Of a DNA stretch of 64,000 bases, positions 9,676-17,789 are shown piece by piece. Location: the NCBI RefSeq assembly GCF_001274935.1, contig NZ_LILC01000010.1:46253-110252 (forward strand). The letters are read 5' to 3'. The notes under the pieces are model-generated. The model did no database searches and was not told where the DNA came from. It was given only the letters and a program-made list of their open reading frames with translations. The position numbers were made by a program, and so were the translations under genes. Every line of letters begins with the position of its first letter. Within the stretch, counting starts at the first letter, position 1. The stretch is from Priestia koreensis. Its GTDB lineage: Bacteria; Bacillota; Bacilli; Bacillales; Bacillaceae_H.

Positions 9676-10812
9676 ATGACGAATGATGAATTGAAGGTGC
9701 ACGAGCTTCGAACGTTAAAAGCCATTGCTGAAACGTTGAACTCCGCGAATGATATTCATACGATGCTAAATGACGTATTAAAGGAAGTTCTTTCTTTAAC
9801 AAAACTTGAAGCAGGATGGATTTATTTAATTGATGAAAAAGGAAACTATTCGCTAGCAGCAGATTACAAGCTTCCTGAAGCATTATGCATCGAGTCTAAA
9901 AAGCCCATGTGCGAAGGTGGATGCTGGTGTTTGGATCGTTACAATGACGGTCGGCTGAAACGAGCTGCAAATATTATTGAGTGCAAACGACTCGAGGACG
10001 CGGTGGAGTTTGAGTGGGGGGATACACGAGATATTACTCATCATGCTACAGTTCCACTTTTAGCAGGAGATGAGCGCTTTGGGCTACTAAACGTAGCGTC
10101 TCCTCATAAAAATCGTTTCGTGGAAAAAGAGCTTGCGTTATTAGAAGGAATTGCTTATCAAATCGGAACAGCCTTAAAGCGCATTGCTTTAACTCAAAAA
10201 GAGCAGGAATCAGCTCTTTTAGCAGAGCGAAACCGTCTTGCAAAAGATCTTCACGACTCGGTGAATCAGCTTCTTTTCTCCATTTCGCTAACAGCAGGAG
10301 GAACAAAAGAAATGACGGAGGACGTACAGGTAAAAGAAATGTTGGACTATATTCAGGGTCTTTCAAAAGAAGCTCTTAGTGAAATGAGATCGCTCATTTG
10401 GCAACTTCGTCCTCAAGGTCTAGAAGAGGGAGTAGGAACCGCGTTAGCCAACTACGGAAAGGTATTAGGATTAACGGTTCAAGTAGATGTAAAAGGTGTT
10501 CTACAGCTTTCGTTCTCTACAGAAGAAGCACTCTGGCGTATTGGACAAGAGGCCTTAAATAATTGCAGCAAGCACTCTGAGACAGAAGAAATAGCCATCG
10601 TGATTACAGGCAACCCATCTTATGTGTCACTCGAAATTCATGACGACGGAAAAGGATTTCAATACAATGAGGATCAGCCAAGATTGACGTTTGGACTAAC
10701 GAGTATGAAAGAGCGTGCTGAGAGCCTAAATGGAACGTTTCAAGTAACATCAGCCGCAAATCAAGGAACAACAATCTACATACAAATTCCATTAAAGAGG
10801 GAGGGAATGTAA
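9676..10812 (+). CDS. yhcY: GAF-domain sensor histidine kinase (YhcY-like)
   Basis: A 378-residue soluble sensor kinase. Residues about 20-170 are a GAF domain; about 180-250 a HisKA_3 dimerisation domain with phospho-acceptor His193 in AKDLHDSVNQ; the C-terminus a HATPase_c domain with EALNNCSKHS and DDGKGF. The GAF domain has a Cys-rich insertion (Cys71, 79, 83, 85 and 103) that could bind a metal or an Fe-S centre or sense redox; this is inference. It has no membrane segment, so the signal should be cytoplasmic. Its stop abuts the start of yhcZ, the cognate NarL-type regulator, and order yhcY-yhcZ-azr matches B. subtilis. Confidence 0.9.
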   Translation: MTNDELKVHELRTLKAIAETLNSANDIHTMLNDVLKEVLSLTKLEAGWIYLIDEKGNYSLAADYKLPEALCIESKKPMCEGGCWCLDRYNDGRLKRAANIIECKRLEDAVEFEWGDTRDITHHATVPLLAGDERFGLLNVASPHKNRFVEKELALLEGIAYQIGTALKRIALTQKEQESALLAERNRLAKDLHDSVNQLLFSISLTAGGTKEMTEDVQVKEMLDYIQGLSKEALSEMRSLIWQLRPQGLEEGVGTALANYGKVLGLTVQVDVKGVLQLSFSTEEALWRIGQEALNNCSKHSETEEIAIVITGNPSYVSLEIHDDGKGFQYNEDQPRLTFGLTSMKERAESLNGTFQVTSAANQGTTIYIQIPLKREGM

Positions 10813-11445
10813 ATGAGAATTTTAATTGCAGATGATCACCATGTTGTGAGAAGAGGACTCGTCTTTTTTCTCCGTACACAATCTGACATTGAGATTGTTG
10901 GAGAAGCAAAAAATGGCTATGAAGCCGTGGAGCTAGCACAGTCCTTAAAGCCGGACCTTGTCCTAATGGACTTAGTTATGCCAGAAATGGATGGGATTGA
11001 GGCAACGAAAAAGCTGACACAGGTGATGCCCGATATTAAAATTTTAATCCTTACCAGCTTTTCAGATCAAGACTATGTAATTCCTGCTATTCGCGCAGGG
11101 GCATCCGGTTATCAATTGAAAGACGTAGAACCTGATCAGCTTGTAAAAGCAATACGTGCCGTCTACAACGGAGAAAATCAACTTCATCCAAAAGTGATGA
11201 ACCATGTGCTCACTCACGTTACAAATCCTCCTGTTTCTGAAACGAACAAATTGTTGGATCTAACGAAAAGAGAAACAGAAGTGTTAACAGAAATTGCGAA
11301 AGGAAAAAGCAACAAGGAAATTGCGTCTGATCTCGTCATTACGGAGAAAACGGTCAAAACACACGTTTCCAACATTTTAGCTAAACTGGACGTAGCCGAT
11401 CGCACACAGGCAGCTTTATATGCTGTGAAGCAAGGGCTCGTCTAA
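10813..11445 (+). CDS. yhcZ: NarL/LuxR-family response regulator (YhcZ-like)
   Basis: A 210-residue response regulator. The receiver domain (1-120) has acidic pair Asp7-Asp8, phospho-acceptor Asp53 (VLMDLVMPEMDG), a switch Thr/Ser in LILTSFSD and the conserved Lys in YQLKDVEP. The C-terminal LuxR-type helix-turn-helix reads LTKRETEVLTEIAKGKSNKE then TVKTHVSNILAKL. The ATG lies 3 bases after the yhcY stop and its GGGAGGG ribosome binding site lies within the end of yhcY, so the two are translationally coupled. Candidate targets include azr next door; this is not shown. Confidence 0.92.
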   Translation: MRILIADDHHVVRRGLVFFLRTQSDIEIVGEAKNGYEAVELAQSLKPDLVLMDLVMPEMDGIEATKKLTQVMPDIKILILTSFSDQDYVIPAIRAGASGYQLKDVEPDQLVKAIRAVYNGENQLHPKVMNHVLTHVTNPPVSETNKLLDLTKRETEVLTEIAKGKSNKEIASDLVITEKTVKTHVSNILAKLDVADRTQAALYAVKQGLV

Positions 11446-11469
11446 TCATAAAACAAAGGGGTATGAAAA

Positions 11470-11976
11470 ATGAAATTTGTTGTTATTAATGGTAGTCCAA
11501 GAAAGCACGGAAGAACGGGGATTTTAGCACGATTTATTAGCCGAACGTATGGTGCACGTTTAATTGATCTGAGCGCCCATGAGCTTCCATTATTCTCTGG
11601 TGAGGAAGAACAAAATGATTTAAGAAGCGTTCAAGGGCTTCGTCAGGTCGTAAAAGAAGCCGACGGAGTGATTTTAACGACACCAGAATATCATAGCGGG
11701 ATGAGCGGGGCCTTAAAAAATGCGATCGACTTCCTTAGTAGTGAACAATTCAAGTACAAGCCGGTTGCCTTAATGTCAGTTGCTGGAGGCGGAAAAGGCG
11801 GCATTAACTCCTTGAACGGTATGCGTATCGTTATGAGGGGCGTGTATGCAAATGCGATTCCAAAACAAGTGGTTTTTGATCCTCACTGCTTCGTTCGTGA
11901 AGAGGATACGCTAATTGACGATGCAGCGAAATTAGTGGCAGAAGCAATGGAAGAATTAAAAATGTACGTACGCTAA
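11470..11976 (+). CDS. azr: NADPH-dependent FMN reductase / azoreductase
   Basis: A 168-residue flavodoxin-like reductase of the NADPH-dependent FMN reductase family. It has the phosphate-binding loop GSPRKHGRT near the N-terminus and the FMN-contacting TPEYHSGMSGALKNAIDF. B. subtilis Azr (YhdA) reduces azo dyes and quinones in vitro; the physiological substrate is likely a quinone or other electrophile. It lies 24 bp after yhcZ with AAAGGGG before the ATG and a terminator behind, so it probably ends the yhcY-yhcZ-azr operon. Confidence 0.9.
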   Translation: MKFVVINGSPRKHGRTGILARFISRTYGARLIDLSAHELPLFSGEEEQNDLRSVQGLRQVVKEADGVILTTPEYHSGMSGALKNAIDFLSSEQFKYKPVALMSVAGGGKGGINSLNGMRIVMRGVYANAIPKQVVFDPHCFVREEDTLIDDAAKLVAEAMEELKMYVR

Positions 11977-11983
11977 TGCAACA

Positions 11984-12015
11984 AAAAGACCGCTAACGAT
12001 AAGCGGTCTTTTTTA
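11984..12015 (+). terminator. terminator after azr
   Basis: AAAAAGACCGCT, 7-nt loop, AGCGGTCTTTTTT. It also lies at the 3' end of the opposing bioY gene. Confidence 0.85.
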
Positions 12016-12639
12016 TTAACTAATTTTTTGCTGTGTTGACTGCTTCGTTTTAAAGTAAGTGGTGTTGCGTAATGCTTTATAAATTCGTAGGCCGATGAAT
12101 GCACAGAAGAGAGTAAAGACTAAGTCCTTCACAGCAAATAAGGCCATAATCTTCCATGCTGCTGCATAAGACATAGGTGCATGAATCCATGTTTTAAGAG
12201 CAAGATACATTAAGTTTGTACCAACTAAATAAATCATGACAACTCCTGCAAGGGAAGCGATAATAAAAGTAGAAAGAGAATAATTCCCTTTTAATTCAAC
12301 TACTTTCCCAGCTGCATAAGCTCCGAAAATATACGAAACAATAAATCCGCCCGAAGGACCTAAAAGCGATTCAAAGCCACTGCCAAATTGAGCAAAAACG
12401 GGAGCACCTGCTAAACCAACGATCATATATACAGTCATTGATAAAGCCCCAATTCTGCTACCAAGCAACAAACCAGCTAGTACGGTAAAGAAAGGCTGCA
12501 TCGTAAGCGGGATGTTGGCTACTTGTAAGAAGGGGGCAAATGATGTAATATTTGCACCGATAGCCATTAGCGCAACAAACATAGCCGCCATTGTTAAATC
12601 AATTGTTCGCAACTTTTGTCTTTTCTCCATAGTGTTCAC
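12016..12639 (-). CDS. bioY: biotin ECF-transporter substrate-binding protein BioY
   Basis: A 207-residue hydrophobic protein with about six membrane helices and the BioY signature around GLAGAPVFAQFGSG / LGPSGGFIVSYIFGAY. BioY is the substrate-capture (S) component of energy-coupling-factor transporters; it binds biotin and uses the shared EcfA/EcfA'/EcfT module, which is not in this window. The ATG follows AAGAGGTG. A TTGACA-N17-TAAGAT promoter with an overlapping BirA-like palindrome lies upstream, which supports biotin as the substrate and biotin-BirA repression. Confidence 0.92.
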   Translation of the reverse strand: MNTMEKRQKLRTIDLTMAAMFVALMAIGANITSFAPFLQVANIPLTMQPFFTVLAGLLLGSRIGALSMTVYMIVGLAGAPVFAQFGSGFESLLGPSGGFIVSYIFGAYAAGKVVELKGNYSLSTFIIASLAGVVMIYLVGTNLMYLALKTWIHAPMSYAAAWKIMALFAVKDLVFTLFCAFIGLRIYKALRNTTYFKTKQSTQQKIS

Positions 12640-12663
12640 CTCTTCAATATGTATCTAATCCAA

Positions 12664-12692
12664 ATCTTAAAAGCAAACGACCTTTATGTCAA
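12664..12692 (-). promoter_or_regulatory. sigma-A promoter for bioY
   Basis: Read on the minus strand: TTGACA (12692-12687), 17-nt spacer, TAAGAT (12669-12664), 24 bases before the start codon. Confidence 0.65.
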
Positions 12693-12716
12693 CTTATTTT
12701 TTATTTTGGTTAACAA
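12686..12716 (-). promoter_or_regulatory. BirA operator overlapping the bioY -35
   Basis: Minus strand TTGTTAACC, 13 bases, AGTTGACAT. This is an imperfect palindrome of the GTTAAC-type half sites seen at Bacillus biotin operators. The second half site contains the -35 box, so bound BirA would exclude RNA polymerase. Confidence 0.6.
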
Positions 12717-12767
12717 AAAAAACCACGTGTTTCATTTTCCTCAGAATTAGGAAAACGAAACACGTGG
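12717..12767 (-). terminator. terminator of yhdB
   Basis: 19-nt arms at 12723-12741 and 12749-12767 with one mismatch, 7-nt loop, and a T-run on the minus strand (A-run at 12714-12722 on the plus strand). Confidence 0.8.
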
Positions 12768-12770
12768 CTG

Positions 12771-13013
12771 TTATATTTCATCGACTAGCATCTCTATCCC
12801 ATTTAACTCAGATGCATGGTCGATGTATCGTAATAATGAATAGAGCTCTTCTTGAATCACGCGGTAATTCCGTTCAAAATTATAGGCATGAAGGAAATGC
12901 TCAATTTTCTTTGATAAAAAATCGTCCTCTGTACGGACCATCAAGACCAGCAGATTATCCCATTGAGAACGGTGGGTATAATAGAGGGCTTTATCGTAAT
13001 CCATATCATTCAT
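12771..13013 (-). CDS. yhdB: YhdB-like small protein
   Basis: An 80-residue soluble protein, rich in Tyr and acidic residues (MNDMDYDKALYYTHRSQWDN at the start). Size and position, downstream of azr and before spoVR, match B. subtilis YhdB, which has no known function. A perfect AAGGAGG lies 7 bases before the ATG and a strong terminator follows, so it is expressed as a single gene. No catalytic motif or membrane helix is evident. Confidence 0.75.
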   Translation of the reverse strand: MNDMDYDKALYYTHRSQWDNLLVLMVRTEDDFLSKKIEHFLHAYNFERNYRVIQEELYSLLRYIDHASELNGIEMLVDEI

Positions 13014-13104
13014 GACATTACCTCCTTTGAGGAGTCCTTTATATTTTGTGATAAATCCCCTGAATTTTTACGCTGAAAATGTTGGACGAATCTCCTCATA
13101 AAAA

Positions 13105-13144
13105 AGCGCCCGTCTAGGGCATGAAGATACCTTAGACAGGCGCT
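13105..13144 (-). terminator. terminator of the catalase gene
   Basis: Arms AGCGCCTGTCTAAGG and CCCTAGACGGGCGCT (minus strand), followed by TTTTTT. Confidence 0.8.
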
Positions 13145-13190
13145 GATCAGCATAAATAGATCTTACAAATGGAATACTAGCCCTATGATA

Positions 13191-14645
13191 TTAAGTAGCC
13201 AAATATTCGTGTATATCCACTTTTAAGGAATCGGCAAGACGCTGTCCGAATTCGCGATCGGCACGAATGAAGTTGCAAATTGCCAAGAGCTTTGTTTTTT
13301 CATTTACGTCTTGTAGGTCGTCTGTTAGGTTTTTAATCAAATTGTCCTTTTCAGAGGTTGTATAACGTCGATAACGCTCACCAGCCTGTTGGAAATCGTT
13401 TGGTTTATCAATTTTTTCTCTTGTGATGTGACCATGTACCGGCTGTGTACTATCTCGATATGCCGGGGCTTCTGGTAAGTAAGAATCACGATTAGGCTCA
13501 TAGTTAATCGTTGATTCAGGCGTTTTCGTTTGCATAAATCCATCACGCTGATGATTCTGAACAGAAGCATAAGGGCAATTGATCGGAATTTGTAAGTAAT
13601 TTGGTCCTAGGCGATGTCTTTGGGTATCTGGATAGGAAAATAATCGAGCTTGAAGTAGTTTGTCTTCTGAAGGCTCAATCCCTGGCACAAGCGCACTTGG
13701 TGAAAAGGCAGCTTGTTCCACTTCCGCGAAGAAATCTTTTGGATTTTTATTAAGCGTCATTGTCCCAACTTTTTTCAAAGGATAGGTATCCTCTGACCAG
13801 GTCTTAGTTGGATCACATGGGTCATAGTCCAGATGATCATAGTCATCTAATGACATAATTTGAACGTACATGTCCCATTTTGGGTGCTCGCCTTTTTCGA
13901 TATGTTCAAAAAGATCTCTCGTTGCGTGGTTGAAATCCTCTTTTTGAATTTCTGCCGCTTCTTCCATTGTTAAACTCTTCACACCTTGATGCGGCTTCCA
14001 GTGATATTTCACATAGACCGTTTCTTCATTCGCATTTACCCACTTAAAGGTATGAACACCGAATCCCTCCATTTGGCGATAGTTTGCTGGCGTTCCTAAA
14101 TCGGAAAACAGCCATGTCATCATATGAGTAGATTCAGGCGTTAGCGTCATAAAATCCCAATATCGATCGGGATCTTGGATATTTGTATCAGGAGCAGGTT
14201 TTAACGAGTGAACCATATCTGGGAACTTAATTCCATCCCGTATGAAAAATACTGGAAGGTTATTTCCAACTAAATCATAGTTTCCTTCCTCGGTGTAAAA
14301 CTTCGTCGAAAAGCCACGTGGGTCACGAAGCGTTTCAGGTGATCCTTTTGGATGAATAACGGTTGAGAATCGAACAAATACAGGGGTTTCTTTTCCTTCT
14401 TCCTGTAGAAACGCTGCTTTTGTGTATTCTTTCATACTGTTCTCGACCGTGAATATACCGTGTGCTCCAGCCCCTCTAGCATGTACGACACGTTCGGGAA
14501 TACGTTCTCGATCAAAATGGGCAATCTTTTCAATAAGATGGTAATCTTCAATAAGCGTGGGCCCTCGATTCCCTACAGTACGAGAATTCTGGTTGTCGCC
14601 TACGGGTGTGCCTTGATTCGTCGTTAAATGGTTCTTCTTTTCCAT
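13191..14645 (-). CDS. katA: haem catalase, small-subunit monofunctional type
   Basis: A 484-residue clade-3-type monofunctional catalase that converts hydrogen peroxide to water and oxygen in the cytoplasm. The distal catalytic His55 lies in RVVHARGAGAHG, the distal Asn in YDLVGNNLPVFFIRD, and the proximal haem-ligand Tyr in RLFSYPDTQRHRLGPNY. Length is that of small-subunit catalases. The ATG follows GAGGAGGAAGG. No clear PerR box is visible upstream; a 12-bp palindrome GTATTTAAATAC and a weak sigma-B-like pair are there instead, so the regulator is open. The symbol katA is given for family only. Confidence 0.95.
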   Translation of the reverse strand: MEKKNHLTTNQGTPVGDNQNSRTVGNRGPTLIEDYHLIEKIAHFDRERIPERVVHARGAGAHGIFTVENSMKEYTKAAFLQEEGKETPVFVRFSTVIHPKGSPETLRDPRGFSTKFYTEEGNYDLVGNNLPVFFIRDGIKFPDMVHSLKPAPDTNIQDPDRYWDFMTLTPESTHMMTWLFSDLGTPANYRQMEGFGVHTFKWVNANEETVYVKYHWKPHQGVKSLTMEEAAEIQKEDFNHATRDLFEHIEKGEHPKWDMYVQIMSLDDYDHLDYDPCDPTKTWSEDTYPLKKVGTMTLNKNPKDFFAEVEQAAFSPSALVPGIEPSEDKLLQARLFSYPDTQRHRLGPNYLQIPINCPYASVQNHQRDGFMQTKTPESTINYEPNRDSYLPEAPAYRDSTQPVHGHITREKIDKPNDFQQAGERYRRYTTSEKDNLIKNLTDDLQDVNEKTKLLAICNFIRADREFGQRLADSLKVDIHEYLAT

Positions 14646-14725
14646 TTTCCTTCCTCCTCGTCAAAAACGATTGGCATCGTAATGAAGTAATATGTATAAG
14701 ATCCCTTCATATCCGATTGTTTCTA

Positions 14726-14737
14726 GTATTTAAATAC
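14726..14737 (-). promoter_or_regulatory. palindrome upstream of the catalase gene
   Basis: Perfect 12-bp palindrome GTATTTAAATAC, 80 bases before the catalase start. On the minus strand GTTTAG, 14 bases, GGTATT overlaps it and loosely resembles a sigma-B promoter (GTTTAA / GGGWAW). Either function is a guess. Confidence 0.3.
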
Positions 14738-14783
14738 CTCAAATACACACCTCTAAACTTCGAATTTTCGTCGTATGAAAAAT

Positions 14784-14818
14784 GACAAAAAAAAAGAACA
14801 TCTTAGATTGATGTTCTT
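14784..14818 (-). terminator. terminator of the ArsR-type regulator gene
   Basis: AAGAACATC, 7-nt loop, GATGTTCTT with a T-run on the minus strand. Confidence 0.8.
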
Positions 14819-14845
14819 CCTAAAATCTCCTAATAGAATTTTCCG

Positions 14846-15169
14846 TTATAAGCACGTATCTTCAATTTTATTAAGAAGCGATTTTAATTTTTCAACAGAG
14901 TCATCTAAAGAAAGATAGTAGTAGCGCTGTGTTCCTACCTTTGTAAGGGAAACGAGCCCTGTGTCTCGCAGAATTTTTAGATGATGGGAGACGGCAGGTC
15001 GTGACAATGTAAGTTGATTCGTGATGTCGTTCACATTTACGTGTTCGTGCTGTGACAAAATCATAATAATGTCCTGCCTTGCGGGATCGCTTAGTGCTTG
15101 GAAAATAGGAATACTGTTTCGAAACAAAGCCATTGCTTCATCGTGCTCTGGACCAGATGCATAAGTCAC
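14846..15169 (-). CDS. ArsR-family winged-helix regulator
   Basis: A 107-residue single-domain ArsR/SmtB-type repressor: SDPARQDIIMILSQHEHVNV leads into the recognition helix LSRPAVSHHLKILRDTGLV and the wing VGTQRYYYLSL. None of the usual metal-binding Cys motifs (CxC in helix 3) is present; the only Cys is the penultimate residue, so it may sense something other than a metal or act by dimer contacts. It is monocistronic, between the catalase gene and spoVR. The target is probably its own promoter or a distant gene; not visible here. Confidence 0.85.
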   Translation of the reverse strand: MTYASGPEHDEAMALFRNSIPIFQALSDPARQDIIMILSQHEHVNVNDITNQLTLSRPAVSHHLKILRDTGLVSLTKVGTQRYYYLSLDDSVEKLKSLLNKIEDTCL

Positions 15170-15269
15170 GAGAGTACACCTCAGTTCATTAGTTTAAATG
15201 TTTAAACACAATGTACCGAATCAAAGAGAAAAAAGCAAGAGACAGGTGAACGCTAAGTAGAAACTTTGT

Positions 15270-15297
15270 ACATGATTTTGAGATTTAAACATAAATT
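15270..15297 (+). promoter_or_regulatory. candidate sigma-E promoter for spoVR
   Basis: ACATGAT, 13-nt spacer, CATAAATT. The -10 matches the sigma-E consensus CATACANT at 7 of 8 positions and the -35 is weak. spoVR of B. subtilis is known to be sigma-E dependent. Confidence 0.45.
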
Positions 15298-15320
15298 TCA
15301 AGTAAGGGAAGAAAGGGGAG

Positions 15321-16736
15321 ATGGAAGTGCGGGAAGAAGAGCAAAAACAACTTCAGTATGCGATACAGGAAATTACCGAAATTGCCAAAGGGTTTGGACT
15401 CGATTTTTATCCGATGCGCTATGAAATTTGTCCGGCAGATATCATTTATACGTTCGGGGCATATGGGATGCCTACTCGTTTTTCTCACTGGAGCTTTGGA
15501 AAGCAGTTTTATAAAATGAAACTTCATTATGATTTAGGATTAAGTAAAATCTACGAACTTGTTATTAACTCTGATCCATGCTACGCATTCTTACTTGATT
15601 CAAATGCACTAATACAAAATAAATTAATTGTAGCTCACGTGTTGGCACACTGCGATTTCTTCAAAAATAATTATCGATTTGTCAATACAAAGCGAGATAT
15701 GGTAGAAAGTATGGCTGCAACGGCTGATCGTATTAAGCACTACGAAATTTCGTATGGAAAAAAGGAAGTCGAGACATTTTTAGATGCGATCTTATCTATC
15801 CAAGAGCATATTGATCCATCTCTTATGCGTGCAAAATTGTCTTGGAGCATGGAAGATGATGAAGACGGAGGCTTTAATAGCGACAGTCCTTACGATGACT
15901 TATGGAACCTTGACTACAAGGATCGAAAAAAACCAAAAGTCGAAAAGCAGAAAAAGAAGTTTCCGCCACAGCCGGAAAAGGACATTCTCTTATTTATTGA
16001 GCAATATAGCCGTGACCTAGAGGACTGGCAGCGCGATATTCTGACGATGATGCGAGAGGAAATGCTTTATTTCTGGCCACAGCTTGAAACAAAGATCATG
16101 AACGAAGGCTGGGCGTCATATTGGCATCAGCGCATTATCCGCGAAATGAACCTCACAAGTAATGAAGCTATTGAGTTTGCCAAATTAAATGCAGGCGTTG
16201 TGCAACCATCTAAAACAGGAATCAACCCGTATTATCTTGGACTTAAAATCTTCGAAGATATTGAAGAGCGCTACGATAACCCAACAGCTGATATGAAAAA
16301 GCGCGGGGTTAAAACGGGAAGCGGGCGCGAAAAGATGTTTGAAGTGAGGGAAGTGGAATCAGATATCTCGTTTTTACGCAACTATCTAACAAAGGATCTT
16401 GTGATGCGTGAAGATATGTATCTCTTCCAAAAACAAGGAAAAGACTACAAGGTTGTTGATAAAGAATGGACGAAGGTTCGTGATCAGTTGGTTGGCATGC
16501 GTGTGAACGGAGGATTCCCATACATTACAGTCAATGATGGTGATTATCTACGAAACGGCGAGCTATACTTAAAACATTGGTATGAAGGAATTGAGCTGGA
16601 TACGAAGTATTTGGAAAAGGTCGTCCCGTACGTTTATCAACTATGGGGAAGAACGGTTCACCTTGAAACAATGTTAGATGGGCGAGAAGTTATGTTTTCA
16701 TATGACGGCAAAAATATTCATAAAAATAACCTCTAA
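15321..16736 (+). CDS. spoVR: stage V sporulation protein SpoVR
   Basis: A 471-residue SpoVR-family protein, recognised from the N-terminal segment [20 protein letters not shown], the SHWSFGKQF block and [12 protein letters not shown], plus the central [17 protein letters not shown]. In B. subtilis SpoVR is made in the mother cell and is needed for normal spore cortex formation; its biochemical role is unresolved. The ATG follows AAGGGGAG. A terminator follows directly, so it is a single-gene unit, probably sigma-E driven. The usual neighbour order (after yhdB) is kept, with the catalase and regulator genes inserted. Confidence 0.95.
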   Translation: MEVREEEQKQLQYAIQEITEIAKGFGLDFYPMRYEICPADIIYTFGAYGMPTRFSHWSFGKQFYKMKLHYDLGLSKIYELVINSDPCYAFLLDSNALIQNKLIVAHVLAHCDFFKNNYRFVNTKRDMVESMAATADRIKHYEISYGKKEVETFLDAILSIQEHIDPSLMRAKLSWSMEDDEDGGFNSDSPYDDLWNLDYKDRKKPKVEKQKKKFPPQPEKDILLFIEQYSRDLEDWQRDILTMMREEMLYFWPQLETKIMNEGWASYWHQRIIREMNLTSNEAIEFAKLNAGVVQPSKTGINPYYLGLKIFEDIEERYDNPTADMKKRGVKTGSGREKMFEVREVESDISFLRNYLTKDLVMREDMYLFQKQGKDYKVVDKEWTKVRDQLVGMRVNGGFPYITVNDGDYLRNGELYLKHWYEGIELDTKYLEKVVPYVYQLWGRTVHLETMLDGREVMFSYDGKNIHKNNL

Positions 16737-16766
16737 AAAAGTCGCTGCGTGTCAGCGGCTTTTTTT
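16735..16766 (+). terminator. terminator after spoVR
   Basis: AAAAAAGTCGCTG, 5-nt loop, CAGCGGCTTTTTTT with one G-T pair. Confidence 0.85.
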
Positions 16767-16873
16767 CATAATATTTGAAGTTTATGAGAATCGAAAGAGG
16801 GAATTGAGAAGACTAACAACCCCCCGTTAGTAAATAAGAAGAGTTAAATAACCAAGAGGTTTTGAGGTGAGAG

Positions 16874-17746
16874 ATGAATATGATAAAAGAATTGATGGAA
16901 AGAATAAAAATAAACGAAGTAAGTGACCTGGCGGCAGTTCTAGCCTACTATTTCTTGCTTTCCCTTTTTCCACTGTTAATCTTTATGGTTTCAATCCTTC
17001 CATATTTTTCATTGGATGCCACTGAAATTACAGACATTATTAAGCAATACGCTCCTGGAGAAACAGGGGATATGCTTACAAGCCACATTGGGGAGCTACT
17101 GAACAATCCTCACGGTGGTCTGCTCTCTTTTGGGATTTTGGCAACGCTGTGGTCGGCTTCAAACGGTGCAAATGCATTAATTCGATCGTTGAATAAGGCG
17201 TTCCTTGTAGAGGAGACAAGACCGTTTTGGAAAGTTAGGCTCCATGCGCTTATCATGACGATAGGATTGGTCCTAACGTTTGTTATCACGCTGGCACTTC
17301 CCATATTCGGAAGCGTAATTATTGATTTTGTCAGTAGCTATCTTCCATCTGTAGCAGACAATCAAATTGTTTTAAATGTTAGTCGCTTCATATTCTCTTT
17401 CCTTACTATGTGTGCAGTATTAACCGTTTTGTACATGCTTGCACCAAACGAAAAAGTGACTTTCAAAGAAGCCTATTTAGGAGCAATTATTGGCACGGTA
17501 CTTTGGCAAATTATTTCTCTTGCATTTTCTTTCTATGTTTCACAATTCGGGAACTTTAACGCGACTTATGGAAGTCTAGGAGCAGTCATTGTGTTACTGA
17601 CATGGTTGTACCTTTCCGGATTTGCTATTTTAATTGGAGGGGAAATTAACGCAATTCGTCAGTGTCGCGTTTCAGGAAAGAAATGTATTAATCGTTCTAA
17701 TGCAGGCTTAGGCAATCAACAGCCTTCTGAAAGAGTAAGTTCTTAA
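16874..17746 (+). CDS. YihY/BrkB-family inner membrane protein
   Basis: A 290-residue integral membrane protein with about six predicted helices. The N-terminal SDLAAVLAYYFLLSLFPLLI and the central SASNGANALIRSLNKAF are typical of the YihY/virulence-factor BrkB family, once misnamed ribonuclease BN. It is proposed to be a transporter, but no substrate is established. The start has GAGGTGAG 6 bases upstream. The 43-bp gap to the next membrane-protein gene has no terminator, so the two may be cotranscribed. The hydrophilic C-terminal tail (residues ~262-290) is low complexity. Confidence 0.85.
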   Translation: MNMIKELMERIKINEVSDLAAVLAYYFLLSLFPLLIFMVSILPYFSLDATEITDIIKQYAPGETGDMLTSHIGELLNNPHGGLLSFGILATLWSASNGANALIRSLNKAFLVEETRPFWKVRLHALIMTIGLVLTFVITLALPIFGSVIIDFVSSYLPSVADNQIVLNVSRFIFSFLTMCAVLTVLYMLAPNEKVTFKEAYLGAIIGTVLWQIISLAFSFYVSQFGNFNATYGSLGAVIVLLTWLYLSGFAILIGGEINAIRQCRVSGKKCINRSNAGLGNQQPSERVSS

Positions 17747-17789
17747 GCGAAAACGCAAATTAATTTAGCAAGTAATAGGAGAACACCTT

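Noticed and set aside
12686..13015. 109-codon plus-strand ORF
   Set aside because: Antisense to yhdB and runs through its terminator and the bioY operator; yhdB has a perfect ribosome binding site and known synteny.
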